From assembly GCF_020283565.1 (NCBI RefSeq), contig NC_060064.1, positions 15,706,337 through 15,770,336 of the forward strand: 64,000 bases of DNA, read 5' to 3'. The notes beneath the pieces were generated by a model. It saw only the letters and a list, made by a program, of their open reading frames with translations, did not search any database and had not been told where the DNA came from. Position numbers and translations under genes: made by a program. Below are positions 11,906 through 24,339 of the stretch, in pieces. This DNA comes from Trifolium pratense (Eukaryota; Streptophyta; Magnoliopsida; Fabales; Fabaceae). Within the stretch, counting starts at the first letter, position 1; every line of letters begins with the position of its first letter.

Positions 11906-14656
11906 TATATACTATAATCTCAAGAAAACTCATTCAATGATATCAATGCCAAACAAAGGAATGTAATATACTTGAATTTGACAAAAATAGTCAAAACCAA
12001 ATAACAATCCAAGACCTCAATTTATCAAAATCAAACATATGGTGTTGTATTTAATTTTAAAACTATTTTTAGAAAATTGAACAAATTAAGAGTTAAGAGA
12101 TTGGAATTTTTGTCCTCGCACAACCACATAAGAATTTTTTACTCAAAGTATAAATTATCTTGTGTCAAAAAAAGTATAAATTATCTAAAATATTAAAATA
12201 ATATTTTATCCACTAAATATATAATACAAACGGATTATCCAATGTCTTAAAAATTTAAAGTTGGTACATTTTCCTATAAATCAGACAGAAAAATCTCCAA
12301 AATATTTTTTTATAATGAAAGATCGGAGATAACTCATAAGTCATAATGTGCTTGATTAAAATTCAAAGTAAATAATTATTTTTACACATTTTGACTTTAT
12401 AATATTGGTGAGTGCGGTAAAATATTTCTGAAATTGTAGAATCTCAAATATGAATAGAAAGCAGCTACTAGTACTACTGCTACTATTGGAGAGTAAAAAT
12501 CATCATATCATGGACAGTTTTTTTTTCTTGTATTGGATAATGCAGACAATATATATTGTGCAGAATTTAACACATTTATAGAAACCCTCTCATGACACGT
12601 TTCGAAGTTAGGATGGCTGTAAGTCTAAGATATTAATCTCAAATGATGCAAACATCACTTTTGTGTCTAATAAATGAATGACAAGTTACACCCAAGTCAA
12701 GGTCTATACTTGCCTCCATTGTTTTGATTCAATCTAGCACGTGAACTGATAACGATACTTCACAAATGGAATCTCTAGACTAGATATCAGCTGGAAGGCT
12801 TCTATATTGATGAAAGAAAATTAGTTTTTTTTTTATGAGATGGAAAAAAAACAGACAACACAAGAACAAAAAGAGAAAAAAAAAAAAAAACTAAGCTTTT
12901 GGACGAGCAACACCCATAACATTAGCCATCAATACGAGACTGAGTTGAGGAGGACAACTATTCCAAATAAAATAAACTGGTGGGATTTTTTTTTTTTAAG
13001 CAAAAAATTGTGGAAATTGATCAACTTCATTTGTTATGAGCAGCAGTGGAGTAAAAAGTTGCAGCAGTGGAGTTGGACTTTATTTTTGTTATGAGCAGTA
13101 CGTCCAGTTGGCATTTGGCAATAATTTCTAACAGTGGTAAATATTGAGAAGGAAAATAAATTCTATTTTCATTTTACTTGTTAATAAGGAGATATAAAAC
13201 TCGTATACATTTTTTTAAAACAATGATAATAGTAAAAAAATGTTTTTATTAATTTAAAAATTACCCACATTATTCATAAGTATCATTTTATTTTCTTTCC
13301 ACCACAATGGTTCATTTTGAGAGTCTCAATATTCTTATTAATAAATACATTAAATATTATTGGAATATTGTAAAATATTCCAACACTAAATACATTAAAT
13401 TCACAATGAATCTAAAAAATAAAGTTTATCTTATATTAAAAACGAAAGGGAGTATCACACAAAATATATATTTAAATTATCTGAAAATTTGTGGATATAT
13501 AAATGCTTTTGGATGTAGATGTTAGCCTATAATTTTTCAAGTTTTCAACTATATGCATAAAGATGACTTCGATATATATCGACTTCAATTAATGTTTGGT
13601 GTTTTTTTTTTTAGTATTTTCCACAGGATATGTATACTACGTACTATGTAGATGAAATTCATGTGTGAAGAAGATGCAACAAGCTTTTGATTCCACTACT
13701 GGTATACCCTTGTGATGATCACGTGGATTAGTCCCTACATGAATCAATTTTCCTCCTCTTATTAAGATGTCAGGCTTGGCCCTAAAGTTGTTCTCAGTTC
13801 ATGTCTACATCGGCACCAAGAAGCAAACACTTTCATAAGACAGAACATGATCATTATCGTTCTACGAGATTGAAGCCAATCACATTAATCTATCCTCATC
13901 ACACGTGTCACATAAGTACTCATTTGTTTGATCAACTTTTGTTTTTAACCCTTCGATTTCGAGACAAGAAATATTTATAATATTTCAGAGTTCGGAAAAA
14001 AAAATGTAAAGTCTGTTTAAGAATTGTTTTAATATGTCATCACCATGCAAATTCACATATGTATATGTTGTGCCACGTGTGAGGCGAGTTAAGTCTTACA
14101 TTGCTTATAAAAATGGAAGTTGAATAATTTATAAGTGAGACGACTCATAAACTTAGTGTCTTAGGCCGGTTTTGGGTAAAAATTTGGTGTCCAACTGATC
14201 ACTTATATAGTTGCTCTTAGACTCAATGTAGATGATCTCCCTGATTGTCCTCTCGTGTCCCAACAATATATGATTAATTGTTAATCAAGAAAATGCATAA
14301 CATATAAGTATTGGACCACATTATCACAACATGCATGGAGTTGGATCCTCCCTGCACATGTTTTCATATCTCACCTTTTTTTCTAATCAAACAGTTGATT
14401 GACCCAAAAAAAATGAAGAAAAGAGAAAAAAAAAATGAGCAAATTGCTAAAATTATAGTAGAATGAATAACATATGAGAAAAGATTTTGAAGATGATCTT
14501 CATCCAATATGCATGGGGTGGATTCATTGCTTAATTTTATTTTTATAATGTGTACTATGGTTACAATCAATATGTGTGTGTAATGATGAGAGTTGAGTTC
14601 CAAATTTACAATAGAGATTACAAAATTAGGGCATGGCAAAAGGACTAAAATTTTAA
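11906..14656. other. Intergenic, no gene seen
   Basis: AT-rich, with the open frames 12840-13094, 13307-13525 and 14364-14765 showing biased composition and no motif. The last of these runs into the left arm of the MITE at 14666. I found nothing functional. Confidence 0.5.
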
Positions 14657-14665
14657 TAATATTAA

Positions 14666-15367
14666 GGGTAAATAGGGTTTTACCCCCTGCAAAATAGGCC
14701 AGTTTTGCGTTACTCCCTGCAAATTTTTTTTTCGTGATTACCCCCCTGTAAAATGAAGATTCCATTATTTACCCCCCTCAGTCGATAACATGGATGCTGA
14801 CTGGACAAAAATGATGACGTGGCACGTACAAGTGGAATTAATTTATTTTATATTTATTTTTTTATTGTCAATTCATTAATGAATGTATAATTATTATTTT
14901 TTTAATTAAAAAAAAACTGAAAAAAAAGAAGAAAAAAACGATAGTAATTGAGGTTGAAGGTTCATCTTCTTCAATAGTTGTGATTATAGAAGATAAATAA
15001 TTTAGGGTTGTTAATAAGATGTGAAATTTGAGAGAAATTTGGGTAAGAAGATTTTGTTGATTGTGTAGGATTTGATTTGTGATTACACCGAGAAGAAGAA
15101 CAAGAATGTTTATAAATAAATTCCATTAACAATTTTTTTTAATATTAAGTTATTTATCTACGTGGCACAAAAACTTTAATAAAAAATGAATGAAAAGCCA
15201 CACATGCATCCCACGTCATCAATTTTGTCCAGTCAACATCCATGTTGTCGACTGAGGGGGGTAAATGATGGAATCTTCATTTTACAGGGGGGTAATCACA
15301 AAAAAAAAATTTGCAGGGGGTAACGCAAAACTGACCTATTTTGCGGGGGGTAAAACCCTATTTACCC
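14666..15367. mobile_element. Mutator-type MITE, 702 bp, with 9-bp target duplication
   Basis: The ends are long inverted repeats of about 150-160 bp. The left end starts GGGTAAATAGGGTTTTACCC and the right end closes with the complement ending CCCTATTTACCC. The identical 9-base sequence TAATATTAA flanks it at 14657-14665 and 15368-15376, which is the duplication length of Mutator-like transposons. The interior of about 380 bp is AT-rich apart from a purine-rich patch at 14925-15115, and it encodes no transposase. Long terminal repeats with a 9-bp duplication support a TIR-MULE derivative. Confidence 0.9.
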
Positions 15368-15376
15368 TAATATTAA

Positions 15377-17892
15377 TAGCATAATTTGATACAAAAATAT
15401 TACTCCATATCTAGTAAAAAACAAAAACAAAAAGTAAATCCAAAATTAGCATAAGAAATTAGCTAAATTATCAAGGAATAATATAGATTTGATCACCTAA
15501 TTACAAATGTGTATGAACTCCTATTTATATGTATGCAAGCTGCATAATTTACACTCTACTGATACTAACATATATGCCCAAATGTGTGAGAACTAAATTT
15601 CACAATTATAAGAATAATCAATTAAAAAGATATAAAAATCAAGTTTAAAAATCAAGTTTCAACAATTTTATTTAAACTTTCAAGAAAACTCCTAATTAAA
15701 TAGAAAAAAAAGTATCATTTGAAATAATAAATTCCTCAACAAGTTCATTTTTACCAAAATTCTCCTACAAGTTTTAAACGCAACAAAATACTAGTAATCT
15801 TTCCTTCCATATCTGTTTAAAGTCTCTTTAACTTTACTTCTAATTATCAAACTCTCTAATTAATCGTCCTTAAACTTAAAAATCCTCGTTAATACAATGT
15901 AACTACAAATTGAAGCTTTTAGTTTTAACGATGAAAATACATTAAAATGCGAGAATGAGTTGTCAACCGCGACTTCAAACACATGCTTAGTAGGTAGATT
16001 ACTTTTAGAGTAGCTAGGTCCCCATAAATTTGTGTCTCCTGACCTCTCACAACACTAAACTCTAACAGGAAGAGGCTTACGGTAGGGGCCGGTCCGGCAA
16101 ACACTCTCTAAAACCAAACCTGACAAGAGTGACTTCAGATTAAGTACATAGTCATCTTCATGGGACCTCAAAGCCTCTAGGTCAAATTGTACTCTATGAT
16201 CATCAACCCCAATCCGTGTCATGTAGGTCCATCAAAAATATTTCCACATATTAAATATGTAGAATGAAGTTAGTTACATATTTCTCTATCCCAAAAATAA
16301 CCAAAGTACTGGTCAATACGTCAGGTAATAAAGTAAGCACATTGTAAGATCCATATTGTGAGTGAGATGCACTGAATAGATTTGAAGATGTATAAAAACT
16401 AAAAAGACTAAACAACAAAATATTGTTGGGTCATTGACATGGGAGATTATCCACGTTCGATTTAAGATATAATAAAATTGGACATAAATCATTAGGTTTA
16501 GTTTAGTGATGAAAAATTTATATAAATATAAGTAAATTGGTATGCACTGAATAAGAGACTTAATTGAAGATATATAATCAGCACCGGCCCAACAAGTTTA
16601 GGAGTTTAAAGTAAATTTTATAATGAGATCATCGAAAAATTAATACTAAGTTTAAAAATTATAATTAAATTTTGTTTTAGTATGAAATTTGAACTTAAAC
16701 CTTAGAAGATGATACTCTCTTGACCAAATATGTTAAGCTAAATATATTATCTAGACTAAATATTTTGGGGCCTTTTTTGTCAAAAAGTTTGAGGCCTAAA
16801 ATTCTTTCTTAGATCACTTGGCCTTTGGATTGATCCTGTATATAAAAAAGAATATCAGTTATTTGAAAATTGAAATATAAATATAATATTGTATGTGAGG
16901 CTTAGTGTTACGGTGGACCATCTTCACAAGTGGTCCACCATAGATTAGTGCTTAAAATTATCAGAAATTATTTTTAATGAATATCGACAATATTTTTTAA
17001 GATAAAAAATCGCAACTCTTTTAGTGTTTACGATTCAAATAATGACATGATTGAAATCAGTTTAATTAAGGTTATGTTTTTACTTTTCGTTGTTTTAGTC
17101 AAACTGGATCAATTAAGTCATAATTTTAGTCATAAAAATATGAATGATCATTAACTTATACTTTCAAACAATAATATATGTCATCGTTGAAATTTTAAAT
17201 ATTTTTTAAGAATTGATTCATCATCAACCACTTGTAGGAGGGGTCCCTATTAGAATTTTCTATGCTTTATACTCTTTTTAAAAATACACACAAATAATAT
17301 TTTACATTGTATATGGCCATAATTTTTTATGTTCAAACACCATCTAAAAACTATCAATAAATACTAACAAAACATTCCACTAATATGTACATGTACGTAG
17401 GTTCTTTCATCAGACTACATAAATTCAAATTTGATGGAGTTTCATTAACATTCTCATCAATAAAATGCATGAACATGTTTGAAAGATTAGTATTAAAACT
17501 TAAAAGTGTGTTTTTACTGGTGTTTTTTAAGATCATCATATAAACTTTCCTTTGTACTTGTAATAGTTGTAGAAATACAGCATCACACAACCACTACATT
17601 GTGAAATATGAAATATTGCAAGTGCTAAAAAATATCGTAGTATGTTAAAAAAAAAAATTTGTCGCTAAGTTTTTAAAAAATGTTAAACGGTGTATTTGAA
17701 GCAATAGTTAAGTATATTAATAAAAAATAACTATATAAAATTTGTACATTTAATGTCTTAAAAGTGTAAAAGAAAATACAAAATTTTAGTTTAGTCCAAT
17801 CTGTGTTCGGTACTTTTTTTACTAATATTCTTTAAAGGCTGAAACCGACTAAATATTTGATGCTTTTATTTATTAAAATATGTGTTCATTTT
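15377..17892. other. Intergenic, no gene seen
   Basis: AT-rich DNA. The 78-codon minus frame 17354-17590 has no recognisable motif, and there is no nearby promoter or splice context. Nothing else can be supported. Confidence 0.5.
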
Positions 17893-18140
17893 ACAAGTTC
17901 CAAAATAAAATTTCCTTTTAATATGCTTAACCAGTGCCACCAGTGCCCTGGGCACTGTTTATCATTTTTCGGTCATGCTAAACAGTGCTCCAGGGACACT
18001 TATTAAGCATACCAAAATTGGAAATAAAAGATAAAGTTAAAGTTGATAAGACAACTTTTTACATTTAAGGTATTAAATGCACAAGTTACAAGATAAAATT
18101 TTCATTTTAATATGTTTAACCATTGCCTCGAGACACTGTT
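17893..18140. repeat. Pair of related direct repeats with a short hairpin
   Basis: The block starting ACAAGTTCCAAAATAAAATT at 17895 recurs about 188 bases later as ACAAGTTACAAGATAAAATT, and both continue into TTAATATG(C/T)TTAACCA. Between them, GCTTAACCAGTGCC and the partly complementary AGTGCTCCAGGGACAC...AAGCAT form an imperfect hairpin. It looks like a MITE whose end has been duplicated. Confidence 0.45.
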
Positions 18141-18391
18141 TTAACATTTTGATTAGTTTATTAGTAGTCAAAACTGTTCCATTATATATGTTGATTTTAT
18201 TTTATTTTTTTGGACAAGTTCCATATGTTTGTTTAGGGGCAAATGGACTTTTTACTACTTTTATTTCGCCCGCGCAAGAAATAGAATTAATTGAAAACAT
18301 GATGACATCACCAACTTTAGATTACTTTCTCATGCAAGTGCAAGAATTCTTTCCCCGTGCTGTGCAAGACAAATATATCTTTTGTAATTAA
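18077..18391 (+). CDS. Unassigned 104-codon open reading frame
   Basis: This open frame overlaps the right part of the preceding repeat, so its first third, which is hydrophobic, is probably not genuine. The second half has normal amino-acid composition and includes AQEIELIENMMTSPTLDYF followed by LMQVQEFFPRAVQDKY. I do not recognise the family. There is no clear start context, promoter or adjoining exon. It could be one exon of a decayed gene or a chance frame. Function is unknown. Confidence 0.2.
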   Translation: MHKLQDKIFILICLTIASRHCFNILISLLVVKTVPLYMLILFYFFGQVPYVCLGANGLFTTFISPAQEIELIENMMTSPTLDYFLMQVQEFFPRAVQDKYIFCN

Positions 18392-18421
18392 AATCCTTTG
18401 TCAAACAAAATCCTAATTCAT

Positions 18422-18568
18422 TGATCGTTAGTTGATTCAGTGGTAATTGATGTTGAACTTGGTAGGAAGGATCACAGTTGATCCTCACAACTACAATTGG
18501 GAGGGGATTGAAACTATTTGATGTCAGAATTGTTCGAACCAGATTAAACTGGTGGTGAAAGTAAAAAA
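18422..18568 (+). mobile_element. SINE copy
   Basis: It starts TGATCGTTAGTTGATTCAG and carries the GAACTTGGTAGGAAGGATCA block. It runs through the GATGTCAGAATTG segment to the AACTGGTGGTGAAAG tail and an A-rich 3' end. It is more diverged than the copy at 20149. Confidence 0.85.
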
Positions 18569-19129
18569 ATAAAATAATAATTATTCGTTTTTTATGTGCA
18601 AATTATATCATCAAAATCTCATTTAATTAAACTAAAATATTAGACTCAAATAGTTAATGACGAATTTGAGAAAATTCAAGTTTGATTTTTAGTGGAAATA
18701 ATTTTGGTCGGACTTTACTTACTTCGCGTCTGAATTTTAGATTATCAGACCCCCTTTCCTAAAATCCAGATGGTTAATAAAAAAATAAAAAATCTCATTT
18801 AATTGACGAGATTGCATCTACTTCAATACTATATGATTAAACTTCATTAAAAAAAAATTCTATAATTAAACTCTATATATATTTATTAATTCATGCTAGT
18901 TCAGTTATTTGAGTATTTGGAAGCATGGCAAATCAAGTAGTTAACAAGCTGTCTCTTTATGAAAATTGTTTGGATGAATCTGTGTTTGGTTCTTGGTAGG
19001 AATAAATTTTTGCTAAATTTTACTTATCTCATAGTCAAACTTTAGATTATCGGGATCCTCTCCTGAAAACTAGAGAGTTAACACACAAAAAAAGGAAATA
19101 TCACAATGATAAATTGTGGAACAATAATT
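18569..19129. other. Intergenic, no gene seen
   Basis: AT-rich. Two short related pieces around 18716-18775 and 19017-19075 share the pattern TTTTACTTA...TTTAGATTATC followed by CCTCTCCTGAAAA-like sequence, indicating a further dispersed repeat. Confidence 0.45.
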
Positions 19130-19440
19130 ATACATCGTAACAACAATGTCTATGCTAATGCGATTGATTTTTTGCATGATTGGTCTAATGTGCGAACTGT
19201 GTTTTAATACAACAAATAGGCGTGCTAATCCCACTTTGTTTAAGTGGAAAAACCATTTTTAGTTGCTTTCTCAAATAGTAACAATCGAGTAGGAAGTGCT
19301 TAAGAGATGAAAATGGTGTTTTTATACTTGCAAAAACTTATTGATTTGCACCAAAGTATGAGGTGCATATTGGTTGGGATCTATAGATTTTGAGCTAAGA
19401 TTTGACAGAGTTTAGTGATTATTTGCAATTGTAAAAATAT
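19130..19440 (+). pseudogene. Relic of a LINE-type RNase H domain
   Basis: Several short in-frame pieces, broken by stops and shifts, read NAIDFLHDWSNVRTV, then RDENGVFILAKTY and later DFEL. These match the usual order in the RNase H-like domain at the end of plant LINE polyproteins: a residue block xRDxxGxFxxAKT, then a DFEL-type block. It is decayed and not expressed as protein. The assignment rests on motif order only. Confidence 0.45.
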
Positions 19441-19625
19441 GATTATTTAATGAAGTTTATTATGAGACAGACAAATGTGGTTATCATGTTTTTATAAAGT
19501 TGACCTAACTTTCAATTATTGTCTAAGTATTGATCGACATACCAAATTGTATCCAACACATCTTGATTAATATTTAGACAATAGTTTACATTAACAATTC
19601 AAGATGTGAATGTCAAACTAGTTTA

Positions 19626-19730
19626 ACTCGATCTCCCGTAACTGTGATCAGGAGGGGGCTGAAACCACTTGATGCCAGAACTGACCTCTGAACCAGATTA
19701 AATTGGTGGGGAAAAGAAAAAGAAAAAAAA
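19626..19730 (+). mobile_element. 5'-truncated SINE copy
   Basis: Starts inside the family at CGATCTCCCGTAACTGTGAT and continues through CCACTTGATGCCAGAACTGA to AAATTGGTGGGG and an A-rich tail. The tRNA-like head is missing. A direct repeat containing AACTAGTTTA...GACTAACAATTCA surrounds it. Confidence 0.8.
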
Positions 19731-20148
19731 AACTAGTTTAGACTAACAATTCAATGTCTAAGTATGAATGTCAAACTAGTTTACACTAACAATTCATTGT
19801 ATTCCTTGAATTCATGTAACAAATAATATGGTAAAATATGATTAAACACATACATTCCTAAGGGCAAAATTAAAATTTGGTATAAAATTTAGACCAAATA
19901 CATTAACTTTTGGTGACCTATTTTTACTTATATTTTGTTGACCCTTTTTTTTTTTGACCAAAATAAAAAATAAATAAATTTACCAACAACAAATTGATTC
20001 AAATGATAAAAATTTACTATTTCGTACAATGTTAATTTATAACTATTCAATAGCATTAAATTTAGTCAAAAAAGAAAAAACAGCATTAAATTTAGTAAAA
20101 AAAATATTAAATTTCATTTTATTTTTTGGTAAAAATTTTCATATTATT

Positions 20149-20306
20149 AACCAATCGTTAGTTGGTTCAGTGGTGATTGACGCTGAACTTGGTAGGGAGG
20201 ATCACGGTTCGATCCCCCACAACTGCGATCGGGAGGGGGCTGGAACCACTTGATGCCAGAACTGACCCCCGTACCAGATTAAACTGGTGGTGAAAACAAA
20301 AAAAAA
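20149..20306 (+). mobile_element. Best-preserved SINE, with 11-bp target duplication
   Basis: The element runs from the head CCAATCGTTAGTTGGTTCAG through the B-box-like ACGGTTCGATCCCCC, then CCACTTGATGCCAGAACTGA and AACTGGTGGTGAAAAC, to a short A-rich tail. TTCATATTATT flanks it at 20138-20148 and 20307-20317, consistent with LINE-type target-primed insertion. It sits about 270 bp upstream of the CKX start codon, so it forms part of that gene's upstream region. Confidence 0.9.
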
Positions 20307-20440
20307 TTCATATTATTTTACTTGTACTTTGTATATAGTATAACCAAATATACACATCATGATGTAACAAAAAAAAAATATACAAATGATGAAGAAATTG
20401 TTACCATTACAAAGTGCATCAAACACACCTCTAGGTTTGT

Positions 20441-20449
20441 CTATAAAAG
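20441..20449 (+). promoter_or_regulatory. Probable TATA box of the CKX gene
   Basis: CTATAAAAG lies 131 bases upstream of the CKX ATG (20580). Initiation about 30 bases downstream would give a 5' leader of roughly 105 bases. The leader contains no in-frame ATG of the CKX frame. An out-of-frame frame opening at 20386 begins upstream of the TATA box and is therefore not expected in the transcript. Confidence 0.6.
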
Positions 20450-20579
20450 AGGGTGACCTCTTCAAATATTCTTCTCAACTCATTTGTTTATGCTCTTCTT
20501 ATACCTTGCCTCATAAAAATAGTATTCAACCCCCTCTCCTATCAAGCAATTTTTATTTTTATAAGAAGAAAAAATAATC

Positions 20580-23193
<2,614 letters not shown>

Positions 23194-23450
23194 TTTTAGA
23201 ATTTTTAGAATGTAATGTTGTAAAATATTGATTATTGACCTTGTATGTTTTCCATGCTCTCAATAATTGTAAATTTGTAAACATGACCATTGAATTGTCA
23301 CTTCAAAAAGAAATTGATGTTTGCTTTTTAGGTCATAACTACAAGATTGACTAAGAAAAAGACCAGTAATCACTGATTAGTTAGTGGGACTATGAGCATT
23401 TGGAAAAGGGGGGGTCCTTTAGGTAGTTTGCAGCAAATTTGAGTTTACAT

Positions 23451-23940
23451 CTTTGCACCACCTTTGTAAAAAAAATGTTTTCTCTCCCAACCCCCCTCAT
23501 TTCTTTTATACCCCCCAAAAATCCAATTTTGCCCCTTGCGGTTTGAAACATTTTTGCCAAAAAAACTTCGGTTTATATTCACCGAAGCCAAATATTAGAC
23601 CATTTCGGTAACTGCAAACCGAACATTAGCGTTTTCGGTACACAGAAAACGAACATCAGCTTGTTCGGTACCTGCGAACTGAAATGTGATAGATTTTGGT
23701 ACGTTGGTCGCTGGAATTAGGCCATTTTCGGTAGCAGTTTACCGAAATAATTGTTTCGGTACCTGCGAACCGAAATGTCCCAGATTTCGGTAAATGGTTA
23801 CCGAAATTTATCAGCATGAAATATTATTTCGGTTCGTATAAACCGCAGTACCCCAAGGGCAAAAACGGAAATTCAGGGGGTAGAAAAGAATTGAGGGGGA
23901 TTGGGAGAGAAAACATCTGTAAAAAAAAGTATAAGCAAAG
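23451..23940. mobile_element. MITE with terminal inverted repeats and an internal series of short palindromes
   Basis: The 490-bp element starts CTTTGC and ends GCAAAG. Its arms of about 80 bp contain ATGTTTTCTCTCCCAA on the left and its complement on the right, followed inward by complementary C-rich and G-rich blocks. Between the arms, at about 23602-23850, TTCGGT is followed by a variable spacer of about 8 bases and ACCGAA. This palindrome occurs perfectly or nearly so about six or seven times. No coding capacity is present. The sequence GGGACTATGAGCATTTGGAA occurs on both sides, near 23387 and 23944, outside the inverted repeats. Confidence 0.75.
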
Positions 23941-24339
23941 AAAGGGACTATGAGCATTTGGAAGACTTTTTAAAAGTTAATTTCTACTTTTTTTTGTGAC
24001 ATTGCACGTACTGCTAAAACAGAAATTCATAATCAACAAGAAAGAAAGAAAGAAACACCATTCCCAAGTCCCAACTGTAAAGAGGTTAAGTTTTCTATCC
24101 CCACCCACAATGTAACACTAACATATATATACTAACATTTGTCATTCAAAAACAAATAATAGTAAAAGACCAACTATATTTACATGAAATATTCTCATAG
24201 TACTTGTAACAAGATTTTTTTCGATATTACATGACTCGTTGAGTTTAACAAAGATCAGTTAAGTAGACAAACACAAGATTATCGCCCTAGTTAGAAAGTT
24301 GCAAATATAAGTGCATACAACAACAGTGAGAATTACTAT

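Noticed and set aside
20386..20577. 63-codon ORF upstream of CKX
   Set aside because: It starts before the probable TATA box and ends in a lysine run just before the CKX ATG; most likely leader sequence.
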